From NCBI GenBank assembly GCA_002435585.1, contig DJDY01000102.1:7568-24618 (forward strand): 17,051 nucleotides of DNA, given 5' to 3'. This DNA comes from Lachnospira sp. UBA5912 (GTDB lineage Bacteria; Bacillota; Clostridia; Lachnospirales; Lachnospiraceae). Shown here one piece after another: positions 1-8,550 of the stretch (within the stretch, counting starts at the first letter, position 1; every line of letters begins with the position of its first letter). A model generated the notes under the pieces. The model searched no databases, was not told the DNA's origin, and saw only the letters and a list, made by a program, of their open reading frames with translations. The translations under genes were made by a program, and so were the position numbers.

Positions 1-1407
1 AATCTTGAAAGAGAAAACCGCAATACAGCTATTACATTAAAGCAGACACTGCAGAATTTCGGTGTAAAGGTAGATATAACAGATATAAGCTGTGGACCAG
101 CGGTTACAAGGTATGAGTTAAAGCCGGAGCTTGGAGTTAAAGTCAGTAAGATAGTTTCCCTTGCAGATGACATAAAGCTTAGTCTTGCAGCAGCAGATAT
201 AAGAATTGAGGCACCTATTCCTGGTAAATCAGCCATTGGTATAGAGGTTCCTAACAAGGAGGCAGGAAGTGTATTCTTAAGGGAACTTATTGAAAATGAA
301 GCATTTAAGAATAATACATCAAAGATAGCATTTGCAGCAGGTAAAGATATTGCTGGAAAGACCATAGTTGCAGATATAGCCAAGATGCCACATCTTCTTA
401 TAGCAGGAGCGACAGGCTCTGGTAAGTCAGTATGTATCAATACTATTATTATGAGTATTCTGTATAAGGCAAGACCGGATGAGGTAAAGATGATCATGGT
501 TGATCCTAAGGTGGTAGAACTTAGTACATATAATGGTATACCACATCTGTTACTTCCAGTGGTAACTGATCCTAAGAAGGCAGCAGGTGCACTTAACTGG
601 GCAGTTAATGAGATGAACAAGCGTTATAAGCTGTTTGCAGACATGGGAGTGCGTAATCTTAAGGGGTATAATGATGCCGTTGAAAAGATGGACGTTAAAG
701 AAGGCGATGTTCCAGTTGAAAAATTACCTCAGATAGTTATAATTGTTGATGAGCTTGCAGATCTTATGATGGTTGCTCCAGGAGAAGTGGAAGATGCAAT
801 ATGCCGTCTTGCACAGCTTGCCAGAGCAGCAGGAATACATATGGTTATTGCAACACAAAGACCATCTGTTAATGTTATAACTGGACTTATTAAAGCCAAT
901 GTTCCATCAAGAATAGCATTTTCGGTTTCATCCGGAGTTGATTCAAGAACAATTCTTGATATGAATGGAGCAGAGAAATTGCTCGGTAAAGGTGATATGT
1001 TATACTTCCCATCCAATATCCCAAAGCCAATAAGAGTCCAGGGAGCGTTTGTATCAGATGAAGAAGTATCAAGGGTCGTTGATTTCCTTAAAGAAAATAT
1101 GACAGAGGAGGCACAGTATGATGAGAGTATTGCAGATACTGTTGCTAATAAGGCTAACAGCAGTCAGGCATCTGATGGACAGAATGATAATGACAGCTTG
1201 TTTGAGGATGCAGGAAGGTTTGTGATAGAAAAGGAAAAGGGCTCTATAGGTATGTTACAAAGACAGTTCAAGATAGGCTTTAACAGGGCTGGAAGAATAA
1301 TGGACCAGCTTGCACAGGCAGGAGTTGTAGGACCCGAGATAGGAACAAAGCCAAGAAAGGTTCTTATGAATCAGGAAGAGTTCGAATCTTATATAAATAA
1401 TAATTAA
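1..1407 (+). CDS. ftsK: DNA translocase FtsK/SpoIIIE, C-terminal part (5' end outside window)
   Basis: The frame is open from base 1, so this is the last 468 residues of a larger protein. FtsK/SpoIIIE proteins are septum-located, ATP-driven hexameric pumps that move chromosomal DNA through the closing division or sporulation septum. Seen here: the beta-domain signatures GPAVTRYE and [15 protein letters not shown] near residues 32-88, [10 protein letters not shown] before the motor core, Walker A GATGSGKS at fragment residues 136-143, Walker B IVIIVDE at about 245-251, and a C-terminal winged-helix gamma domain ([20 protein letters not shown]) that in this family reads oriented DNA motifs. The N-terminal membrane domain is off the left edge. 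Sequence alone does not separate a vegetative FtsK from a sporulation SpoIIIE; clostridia often have one protein annotated either way. The gene ends 31 bases before fhs. Confidence 0.96.
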   Translation, partial: NLERENRNTAITLKQTLQNFGVKVDITDISCGPAVTRYELKPELGVKVSKIVSLADDIKLSLAAADIRIEAPIPGKSAIGIEVPNKEAGSVFLRELIENEAFKNNTSKIAFAAGKDIAGKTIVADIAKMPHLLIAGATGSGKSVCINTIIMSILYKARPDEVKMIMVDPKVVELSTYNGIPHLLLPVVTDPKKAAGALNWAVNEMNKRYKLFADMGVRNLKGYNDAVEKMDVKEGDVPVEKLPQIVIIVDELADLMMVAPGEVEDAICRLAQLARAAGIHMVIATQRPSVNVITGLIKANVPSRIAFSVSSGVDSRTILDMNGAEKLLGKGDMLYFPSNIPKPIRVQGAFVSDEEVSRVVDFLKENMTEEAQYDESIADTVANKANSSQASDGQNDNDSLFEDAGRFVIEKEKGSIGMLQRQFKIGFNRAGRIMDQLAQAGVVGPEIGTKPRKVLMNQEEFESYINNN

Positions 1408-1438
1408 TTATGAATAATGACCAGGAAAGGATAAAATC

Positions 1439-3118
1439 ATGACAGTAAAAAGTGATATTGAAATCGCACAGGAAGCAAAGTTATTAAATATTAAAGACGT
1501 AGCGGCAAAGGTAGGAATTACCGAAGATGAACTCGAGATGTATGGAAAGTATAAGGCAAAGCTATCAGATGAACTTATACACAGAGTTGAGAAGAATGAA
1601 GATGGAAAGCTTGTTCTTATAACAGCTATTAATCCTACTCCTGCAGGAGAGGGAAAGACAACTATAAGTCTGGGACTAACAGAAGCTTTATGCCAGAGAG
1701 GTGTTAATGCGATTGCAGCGTTAAGAGAACCTTCACTTGGACCATGCTTTGGCATAAAGGGTGGAGCAGCAGGCGGAGGATATGCACAGGCTGTTCCTAT
1801 GGAAGACCTTAATCTTCATTTTACAGGAGATTTCCATGCCATAACATCAGCTAATAATCTTTTAGCAGCTATGTTAGATAACCATATTCATCAGGGCAAC
1901 GCACTTGGTATTGATACTAAAAGAGTTGTATGGAAAAGATGCATGGATATGAATGACAGAACATTAAGAAATATCGTTATAGGTCTTGGTGATAAACCTA
2001 ATGGTGTTGTAAGGGAGGATCATTTTATTATAACGGTTGCATCAGAAATCATGGCTATATTATGTCTTGCTGAAGATATGAAAGACTTAAAAGAAAGACT
2101 TTCAAAGATAATAGTTGCATATAATTATGCAGGAGATCCTGTTACAGCAGCTGACCTTAAAGCTACAGGAGCTATGGCTGCTCTTTTAAAGGATGCTATA
2201 AAGCCTAATATGATACAGACACTCGAGGGTACACCTGTACTTGTACACGGCGGACCATTTGCTAATATAGCGCATGGATGTAACTCAGTAAGGGCAACTA
2301 AGCTTGCAATGAAGCTTGCTGATGTGGCAGTTACAGAGGCAGGTTTTGGAGCTGATCTTGGAGCTGAGAAATTCTTTGATATAAAGTGCAGAAAGGCAGG
2401 TCTTAAGCCGGCAGCAGCGGTTATTGTAGCTACAGTAAAGGCATTAAAGTATAATGGTGGCGTTCCTAAGACAGAGCTCTGCAGGGAAAATATGGAGGCC
2501 TTAAAGAAAGGTATTGTTAATCTTGATAAACATATTGAGAATATACATAAGTATGGAGTGCCAGTTATAGTGACACTTAATTCATTTATCACAGATACAC
2601 AAGAAGAGTATGAGTTCATTAAAAAGCATTGCGAGGAATTAGGATGCGAGTTTGCACTTTCCAATGTATGGGCTAAAGGTGGAGAAGGCGGACAGGAGCT
2701 TGCTGACAAGGTACTGAATACTATAGAAAACAAGAAAAGTGATTTTGCACCTCTATATGGGGATGAACTTCCACTTGAAGAGAAGATATTAAAGATAGCT
2801 AAGGAAATATATGGAGCTGATGGCGTTACATATGATGCAAAGGCAAAGAAAGAACTTGATCATATAACACAGATGGGATTTGGTAACCTCCCTGTATGTA
2901 TGGCTAAGACACAGTATTCGCTTTCAGATGATGCAACAAAGCTTGGAAGACCGGAAGGTTTTACTATTAACATCAGGGAAGTATATGTTGATGCAGGTGC
3001 GGGTTTTGTAGTTGCCCTTACTGGTAAGGTTCTTACTATGCCAGGATTACCTAAGGTACCAGCAGCAGAAGGCATAGATTACGATGAAAACAAAGAAAGA
3101 ATAACAGGTTTATTCTAA
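1439..3118 (+). CDS. fhs: Formate-tetrahydrofolate ligase
   Basis: This cytoplasmic enzyme joins formate to tetrahydrofolate using ATP, giving 10-formyl-tetrahydrofolate for purine synthesis, initiator tRNA formylation and, in acetogens, the methyl branch of carbon fixation. The 559 residues match the usual 555-560 of the bacterial monofunctional family, known as a homotetramer. Visible signatures: nucleotide-binding loop TPAGEGKTT at residues 67-75, [20 protein letters not shown] at about 96-115, [13 protein letters not shown] at 128-140, the [15 protein letters not shown] block, [20 protein letters not shown], and the C-terminal [17 protein letters not shown]. The start is backed by AGGAAAGG at 1423-1430, eight bases upstream. 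It lies 31 bases after ftsK and 28 before murE, so it is probably cotranscribed with them. It supplies the formyl donor needed by Fmt at 7498. No Wood-Ljungdahl partner gene is in the window, so an acetogenic role cannot be claimed. Confidence 0.98.
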   Translation: MTVKSDIEIAQEAKLLNIKDVAAKVGITEDELEMYGKYKAKLSDELIHRVEKNEDGKLVLITAINPTPAGEGKTTISLGLTEALCQRGVNAIAALREPSLGPCFGIKGGAAGGGYAQAVPMEDLNLHFTGDFHAITSANNLLAAMLDNHIHQGNALGIDTKRVVWKRCMDMNDRTLRNIVIGLGDKPNGVVREDHFIITVASEIMAILCLAEDMKDLKERLSKIIVAYNYAGDPVTAADLKATGAMAALLKDAIKPNMIQTLEGTPVLVHGGPFANIAHGCNSVRATKLAMKLADVAVTEAGFGADLGAEKFFDIKCRKAGLKPAAAVIVATVKALKYNGGVPKTELCRENMEALKKGIVNLDKHIENIHKYGVPVIVTLNSFITDTQEEYEFIKKHCEELGCEFALSNVWAKGGEGGQELADKVLNTIENKKSDFAPLYGDELPLEEKILKIAKEIYGADGVTYDAKAKKELDHITQMGFGNLPVCMAKTQYSLSDDATKLGRPEGFTINIREVYVDAGAGFVVALTGKVLTMPGLPKVPAAEGIDYDENKERITGLF

Positions 3119-3146
3119 AAAAATGTGTGCAGAAATGAGGAGTATT

Positions 3147-4652
3147 ATGCAGCTTAAAAATATATTAGACATATGTGCAGATAATGAAATAGAAAAGTTT
3201 GAATATACATTATTAAAAGGCAGCGTTGATACAGAAGTTACCGGTATTGCATCAGATTCAAGAAAAGTAACTGATGGCGGAATATTTGTATGTATTGTAG
3301 GAGCAGTAAGTGACGGACATAAGTATATTGGGCAGGTAAAGGACAAAGCAGCTGTCATAGTTGTACAGAAAGGTTCGGATTATGAGATTCCATCTGACGA
3401 TATTACATTAATAGAATGTGATAACACAAGGCTTGCACTCGCACTTATGTCAGCTGCATTTTATGGCAATCCTGATAAGGAGTTATTCACAATAGGAATT
3501 ACTGGAACTAAGGGTAAGACAACAACAACTTATATGATTAAGAATGTTTTATGTGCATGTGGAATAAAAACAGGACTTATTGGAACTATAGAAACCGTAA
3601 TGGGTGATGAAACTATTCCTTCATGTAATACAACACCAGAATCAATCCAGATTCATGAAACATTCCGTAAAATGGTGGATGCAGGATGTAAGGCAGTAGT
3701 TATGGAGGTTTCTTCACAGGGACTTAAACTGGACAGAACAGCTGGAATTATGTTTGATATAGGTGTGTTTACTAATATTGAACCAGACCATATAGGACCT
3801 AATGAGCATGCTTCATTTGAGGAATATCTTGAGTGTAAAGCTAAACTTTTCAAGCAGTGCAAGACGGGAATAGTTAATGCTGACGATAAGCATACTAAAG
3901 ATATATTAAAGGGAGCTGTATGTAAGGTCGAAAGTTATGGAGTGTCAGAAAAAGCAGATATAAGAGCTGTGGATGTTAAACTGCTGCATGAGCCAGGAAA
4001 GATAGGTCTTACATACAAGTGCCAGGGACTTATAAATATGGATGTAGCCTTATCACTTCCAGGAATGTTTTCTGTTTACAATTCATTATGTGCAATAGCA
4101 GTTACAAGACATTTTAAAGTTGATAAGGATATAGTAGAAAATGTGCTGAAAGATGTTAAGGTGAAGGGAAGAATTGAACTTGTCAAGGTATCTGACCAGT
4201 TCACGCTTATGATAGACTATGCACATAATGCTATGTCTCTTGAAAGTATCCTTAAAACATTAAAAGAATATAATCCTCATAGACTTATATGTCTTTTTGG
4301 TTGCGGTGGAAACCGTTCCAAGGAGAGAAGATTCGAGATGGGTGAAGTGTCTGGAAAATATGCAGACCTTACTGTTATAACATCAGATAATCCAAGATTC
4401 GAAGAACCTGAGGCTATAATGGAAGATATTAAGACAGGTATAAGTAAGACTAATGGTAAGCATATTGATATAGTAGACAGAAAAGAAGCTATAAAATATG
4501 TTATAGAGCATGGTGAGCCTGGGGATATTATAGTACTGGCAGGTAAAGGACATGAGGATTACCAGGAAATAAAGGGTGTTAAGTATCCTATGGATGAAAG
4601 AGTACTTATAGCTGAGGTTCTTGATGAATTAAAGGAGAAGAATGTACGCTGA
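3147..4652 (+). CDS. murE: UDP-N-acetylmuramoyl-tripeptide synthetase MurE, meso-diaminopimelate type
   Basis: MurE is the cytoplasmic Mur ligase that adds the third amino acid to UDP-MurNAc-L-Ala-D-Glu with ATP hydrolysis. Seen: N-terminal UDP-binding domain with TGIASDSRKV, Mur ligase P-loop GITGTKGKTTTT from residue 117, substrate region CNTTPESIQIH, the VMEVSSQGL block, the FTNIEPDHIGPNEHASFEEY block, and the C-terminal ligase domain with FGCGGNRSKERR. The DNPR motif at about 414-417 is the established signature of diaminopimelate-adding rather than lysine-adding MurE. The usual AHTPD(A)L is AHNAMSLE here, so a MurE-like paralogue remains possible. I chose the ATG at 3147 (501 residues, MQLKNIL start) because GAGGAG lies just upstream at 3137-3142; in-frame ATGs at 3123 and 3135 have no better ribosome binding site. 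The 3' end overlaps priA by 11 bases. Confidence 0.93.
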   Translation: MQLKNILDICADNEIEKFEYTLLKGSVDTEVTGIASDSRKVTDGGIFVCIVGAVSDGHKYIGQVKDKAAVIVVQKGSDYEIPSDDITLIECDNTRLALALMSAAFYGNPDKELFTIGITGTKGKTTTTYMIKNVLCACGIKTGLIGTIETVMGDETIPSCNTTPESIQIHETFRKMVDAGCKAVVMEVSSQGLKLDRTAGIMFDIGVFTNIEPDHIGPNEHASFEEYLECKAKLFKQCKTGIVNADDKHTKDILKGAVCKVESYGVSEKADIRAVDVKLLHEPGKIGLTYKCQGLINMDVALSLPGMFSVYNSLCAIAVTRHFKVDKDIVENVLKDVKVKGRIELVKVSDQFTLMIDYAHNAMSLESILKTLKEYNPHRLICLFGCGGNRSKERRFEMGEVSGKYADLTVITSDNPRFEEPEAIMEDIKTGISKTNGKHIDIVDRKEAIKYVIEHGEPGDIIVLAGKGHEDYQEIKGVKYPMDERVLIAEVLDELKEKNVR

Positions 4653-6858
4653 TATTATAATAGACATATCACACGAACAACTTGATAAGACGTTTCAATA
4701 TGCAATACCATCCGGGCTTGCTGATGATGTGGAGATAGGTAGTGTTGTAATGGTTCCTTTTGGCAGAGGCAACAGAATGATAACAGGATATGTTATTAGG
4801 ATAACCAATGAGCCTTCTTATGATGTCAATAAGATTAAATATATAGATAGCATTGTAAAAAACAGGGTTAATGCAGCAACAGATATGATTAAGCTTGCTG
4901 CGTGGTTAAAAACACACTATGGATGTACCATGAATCAGGCATTAAAAACTGTTATTCCAGTTAAGGATAAGATTAACCAGAAGGTTAAGAAAGCAATATG
5001 TCTTAATGTGGATGAAAGCAGAGCTGAGGAACTGCTCGCAGTATATAAGAAAAGAGCAAGAGCTAAGCAGAGGCTTTTAGAGGCACTTATGCAGGAACCG
5101 GTTATAGATAGTGAGATAGTAAAGACTAAGCTTAATATATCAGCTTCGACTATGAAATCAATGGAAGAAGAAGGCGTTGTCGTTATTAAGACGGAGGAAT
5201 ATTACCGGAATCCGGTTTCTGATAAGAAAGTGTTTGGCAAGGATGTGGTACTCAATGAAGAACAAAAAAAGGCTGCAGAGAGTATTGTGAATGATTATGA
5301 TAATAAAAGTTACAGAACTTACCTTATACATGGTGTTACAGGAAGTGGAAAAACAGAAGTGTATATGGAAGTTATAGAACATGTCATAGCTGGTGGCAGG
5401 CAGGTTATTATGCTGATACCTGAGATTGCACTTACTTTTCAGACTGTCCAGAGGTTCTACCACAGATTTGGTGATAAGGTTTCTATTATTAATTCCCGTA
5501 TGTCAAAGGGGGAAAGGTATGACCAGTTTTTGCGTGCCTTAAGAGGAGAGGTCAGTATAATGATAGGCCCAAGGTCGGCACTTTTTACACAGTTTCCCAA
5601 CCTTGGACTTATCGTTATAGATGAGGAACATGAAGGCGCATATAGATCTGAACAGATTCCAAGGTACCATGCGGTTGAAACAGCTATACATATAGCTAAG
5701 GAGCATAATGCATCAGTTATATTAGGCTCGGCTACACCTTCAATAGATAGCTTTTACAGGGCCATGAATGGTGAATTCAAGCTGCTTACACTAAAAAACA
5801 GGGCAGGTGATAGTGAACTGCCACAGGTATACATATCTGATATGAGAAGTGAATTAAAAGCTGGAAACAGAACTATATTTTCTACAAAGCTGCAGGAGCT
5901 GATAAGAGACAGGCTTGATAAGAAAGAACAGATAATGTTGTTTCTTAATAAGCGTGGTACAGCGGGGTTCGTATCATGCAGAGCCTGTGGTTATGTTTAC
6001 AAGTGTCCACATTGTGATGTATCTATGACTGCACACCGTAATGGTAAGCTTGTATGTCATTACTGTGGCTACGAAACACCACTTGTCAGGATATGTCCTA
6101 AGTGTGGTTCAAGGTATATATCAGGATTCAGGGCAGGAACAGAGGCTGTTGAGGATGCTGTGCATAAGATGTTTCCAGATGCGAGGGTACTTCGTATGGA
6201 TATGGACACAACCAAAGGAAAAGACGGACATGAACATATTCTTAATGCATTTGCAACGGAGCAGGCAGATGTGCTTGTTGGAACACAGATGATAGTTAAA
6301 GGACATGATTTTCCAAAGGTAACACTTGTTGGAATAGTAGCTGCGGATATGTCATTATATGCCAGTGATTACAGGGCTGTTGAGCGTACTTTCCAGCTTG
6401 TTACACAGGCTGCAGGCAGGGCAGGACGTGGAATAAGAAAAGGTGAAGTGGTGATACAGACATATTCACCAGATAATTATGGTATAATATGTGCTGCAAG
6501 ACAGGATTACACTGGATTTTATGATAAAGAAATATCATATAGAAAAATGCTTTCATATCCACCAGTTAATAATATGATAAGGATTAACATAAGCTCAGCG
6601 GATGAGGAAAAACTGGCTACAGCCACAGACTGTATAAAAAAGCTGCTTGACAAGAGGACGGAAAAACTTACAACAGATATAAAAATACTTGGACCATCTA
6701 ATGCACCTATATATAAAATAAGTGATGTATACACGAAAGTAATATATTTAAGAAGTGCTGATTTTGGTGGTCTGTCATATCTTATGGATTGTATAGATAA
6801 GTACACCCAGGATAACGATATGTATAAAAATATAAGTATACAATATGATGTTAACTGA
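4642..6858 (+). CDS. priA: Primosomal protein N', replication restart helicase PriA
   Basis: PriA recognises stalled or collapsed replication forks and D-loops and reloads the replicative helicase; it is a 3'-5' superfamily 2 helicase. The 738-residue length is normal. Seen in order: N-terminal 3'-end-binding domain (ADIIIDISHEQLDKTFQYAI), helicase motif I GVTGSGKT at 231-238, motif II DEEH at 327-330, motif III LGSATPS, then eight cysteines at 446, 449, 455, 458, 472, 475, 485 and 488, the family's two-zinc module, and the later helicase motifs GTQMIVKGHDFP and QAAGRAGR (589-596). All key residues are intact. The ATG at 4642 has AAAGGAG at 4631-4637 and lies inside the end of murE, which suggests translational coupling. 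In many Firmicutes priA precedes def and fmt, as here. Confidence 0.97.
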   Translation: MYADIIIDISHEQLDKTFQYAIPSGLADDVEIGSVVMVPFGRGNRMITGYVIRITNEPSYDVNKIKYIDSIVKNRVNAATDMIKLAAWLKTHYGCTMNQALKTVIPVKDKINQKVKKAICLNVDESRAEELLAVYKKRARAKQRLLEALMQEPVIDSEIVKTKLNISASTMKSMEEEGVVVIKTEEYYRNPVSDKKVFGKDVVLNEEQKKAAESIVNDYDNKSYRTYLIHGVTGSGKTEVYMEVIEHVIAGGRQVIMLIPEIALTFQTVQRFYHRFGDKVSIINSRMSKGERYDQFLRALRGEVSIMIGPRSALFTQFPNLGLIVIDEEHEGAYRSEQIPRYHAVETAIHIAKEHNASVILGSATPSIDSFYRAMNGEFKLLTLKNRAGDSELPQVYISDMRSELKAGNRTIFSTKLQELIRDRLDKKEQIMLFLNKRGTAGFVSCRACGYVYKCPHCDVSMTAHRNGKLVCHYCGYETPLVRICPKCGSRYISGFRAGTEAVEDAVHKMFPDARVLRMDMDTTKGKDGHEHILNAFATEQADVLVGTQMIVKGHDFPKVTLVGIVAADMSLYASDYRAVERTFQLVTQAAGRAGRGIRKGEVVIQTYSPDNYGIICAARQDYTGFYDKEISYRKMLSYPPVNNMIRINISSADEEKLATATDCIKKLLDKRTEKLTTDIKILGPSNAPIYKISDVYTKVIYLRSADFGGLSYLMDCIDKYTQDNDMYKNISIQYDVN

Positions 6859-6882
6859 CAGGTAAGTATGTAAAAGCTATCG

Positions 6883-6909
6883 TCTTGAAAATATATAACA
6901 TTTTCAGGA
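6883..6909 (+). terminator. Weak stem-loop between priA and def, possible terminator
   Basis: Bases 6883-6892 pair with 6900-6909 over ten positions (one G-T wobble) around a seven-base loop. The stem is AT-rich and only a short T-run (6914-6917) follows after several bases. It could be a weak terminator of the ftsK-fhs-murE-priA transcript or simply a 3' mRNA hairpin; it is much weaker than the terminators at 11028 and 16821. Confidence 0.3.
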
Positions 6910-6955
6910 GTGGTTTTAAACAGAATAAAAATGGTATGTGGTTAATTGCATTTAA

Positions 6956-6985
6956 TTGTAATTAAGACATAATATAAAATATAAA
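6956..6985 (+). promoter_or_regulatory. Candidate sigma-A promoter for def
   Basis: TTGTAA at 6956-6961 and TATAAA at 6980-6985 are separated by 18 bases, 39 bases before the def start, in a very AT-rich gap of 166 bases. An alternative pair is TTGCAT (6946-6951) with CATAAT (6968-6973), spaced 16. In such AT-rich DNA, matches like these arise often, so this is only a suggestion that def starts its own transcript. Confidence 0.3.
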
Positions 6986-7024
6986 TCATAGCGATATGTT
7001 GTTTGATAAAATGGAGGAATAATA

Positions 7025-7498
7025 ATGGCAATAAGAAATATAAGAACACTTGGTGATGAAATACTCAGGAAAAAGGCTAAAGAGATAACAGAAATGACAC
7101 CTAGAATACAGGAACTTATAGATGATATGTTTGAGACAATGTATGAGGCTAATGGTGTCGGACTTGCAGCACCACAGGTTGGTGTAAGAAAAAGACTTGT
7201 TGTTATTGATTGTGGAGATGACCCTATAGTACTTATTAATCCTGTAGTGCTTGAAACAAGTGGTTCACAGACGGGGCAGGAGGGATGTCTTAGCGTACCA
7301 GGTAAGTCAGGAATAGTAACAAGACCATCATATGCAAAGGTTAAAGCACTCAATGAGGATATGGAAGAAATTATTGTAGAAGGTGAAGAACTTCTTGCAA
7401 GATGTCTCCTGCATGAGATAGATCACCTTGACGGAATAATGTATGTTGACAAAGTTGAAGGAAAACTTTTTGATACTGAAACGGAGGATGATGAATAG
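7025..7498 (+). CDS. def: Peptide deformylase
   Basis: Def removes the N-formyl group from nascent polypeptides at the ribosome exit, using a bound divalent metal (usually iron). The 157-residue protein has all three family motifs: [10 protein letters not shown] at 44-53, EGCLS at 86-90 and HEIDH at 130-134. The metal ligands C88, H130 and H134 and the catalytic E131 are present. The start has GGAGG at 7013-7017, seven bases upstream. The short N-terminus and the EGCLSVPG form fit the type 1 deformylases of clostridia. Its stop codon TAG shares one base with the GTG start of fmt, which adds the formyl group that Def removes; the pairing of the two genes is widespread in bacteria and points to coupled translation. 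Confidence 0.98.
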   Translation: MAIRNIRTLGDEILRKKAKEITEMTPRIQELIDDMFETMYEANGVGLAAPQVGVRKRLVVIDCGDDPIVLINPVVLETSGSQTGQEGCLSVPGKSGIVTRPSYAKVKALNEDMEEIIVEGEELLARCLLHEIDHLDGIMYVDKVEGKLFDTETEDDE

Positions 7499-8499
7499 TG
7501 AAGGTTGTATTTATGGGCACTCCTGACTTTGCTGTTGGGACACTTAAAGCTTTAGTTGAAGCCGGACATGAAGTAGCTGCAGTTGTAACACAGCCTGATA
7601 AGCCAAAGGGGAGAAGCAGAGAACTTGTATTCTCGCCTGTTAAGGAAGAAGCTGTAAAACTTGGAATAGAAGTATTACAGCCGGTAAAGGCAAGAGATGA
7701 AGAGTTTGTAGAAAAGCTGGGAACATATAATGCAGATGTATTTGTTGTTGTTGCATTCGGACAGATACTTCCTAAGAGTATAATAGATATGCCAAGACTT
7801 GGCTGTGTAAATGTACATGCATCCCTACTTCCTAAGTATAGGGGAGCATCTCCTATACAATGGGCGGTTATAGATGGATGTGAATATTCAGGCGTCACAA
7901 CCATGAAGATGGATGAAGGCCTTGATACTGGGGATATCCTGCTTGTTAAAAAGGTAAAGCTTGATAAGAAAGAAACAGGTGGAAGTCTTTTTGACAGATT
8001 AAGTGTTGTTGGTGCGGATTTACTTATAGAAACACTCAAGGGGCTTGAAGATGAAACAATAACACCAGTTCCACAGGATGATTCTAAGAGTTCGTATGTT
8101 AAAATGTTAAAGAAATCAATGGGAGAACTGGATTTTAGCAAACCAGCACATGATATAGAGTGCTTAATAAGAGGACTTAATCCATGGCCTAGTGCATATA
8201 CACATTATAATGGCAGGATGTTAAAGATATGGGATGCAGATGTTATAAGTGATATATCAGATATAGCTGGAATATCCGGCATGTCTGAATCAACAGATCA
8301 AGTACATGATATGGAAGAAGCTGAAGCTGGTACAGTGTGCTTTGTAGATAAAAAGAGACTTATAATAAAATGTGGTAAAGATTATTTAAGCGTTAATGAA
8401 GTACAGCTTGAAGGCAAGAAGAGAATGAAGACGGATGTCTTTTTGCTTGGATGTAAGGTTGAAAAGGGCACAGTACTTGGTAAGGCAGAAAATAAGTAA
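7498..8499 (+). CDS. fmt: Methionyl-tRNA formyltransferase
   Basis: Fmt transfers the formyl group from 10-formyl-tetrahydrofolate to Met-tRNA(fMet), making the initiator tRNA. The N-terminal Rossmann-like domain starts MKVVFMGTPDFAV; the catalytic triad corresponds to N105, H107 and D143, within NVHASLLPKYRGASPIQW and DEGLDTGDIL. The C-terminal tRNA-binding domain starts near residue 210. The start is GTG at 7498, with GGAGG at 7483-7487 ten bases away, and it overlaps the def stop by one base. At 333 residues it is about 20 longer than most Fmt proteins; the extra length is an acidic, Ser-rich stretch at about 251-277 (ISDISDIAGISGMSESTDQ onward) that looks like an insertion in a surface loop of the C-terminal domain. 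Function should be intact. Fhs at 1439 makes its cosubstrate. Confidence 0.97.
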   Translation: MKVVFMGTPDFAVGTLKALVEAGHEVAAVVTQPDKPKGRSRELVFSPVKEEAVKLGIEVLQPVKARDEEFVEKLGTYNADVFVVVAFGQILPKSIIDMPRLGCVNVHASLLPKYRGASPIQWAVIDGCEYSGVTTMKMDEGLDTGDILLVKKVKLDKKETGGSLFDRLSVVGADLLIETLKGLEDETITPVPQDDSKSSYVKMLKKSMGELDFSKPAHDIECLIRGLNPWPSAYTHYNGRMLKIWDADVISDISDIAGISGMSESTDQVHDMEEAEAGTVCFVDKKRLIIKCGKDYLSVNEVQLEGKKRMKTDVFLLGCKVEKGTVLGKAENK

Positions 8500-8550
8500 A
8501 TATTGATATAATAAGTAGTTTATGTATTATTATGAAAGGGCATGGTTTAT

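Noticed and set aside
7371..8141. A 256-residue open frame on the minus strand across def and fmt
   Set aside because: It lies opposite well-supported genes, its translation is Ser/Thr/Pro-rich in the manner of an antisense shadow, and no motif is visible. The same holds for 2125-2733 and 12716-13186 on the minus strand.
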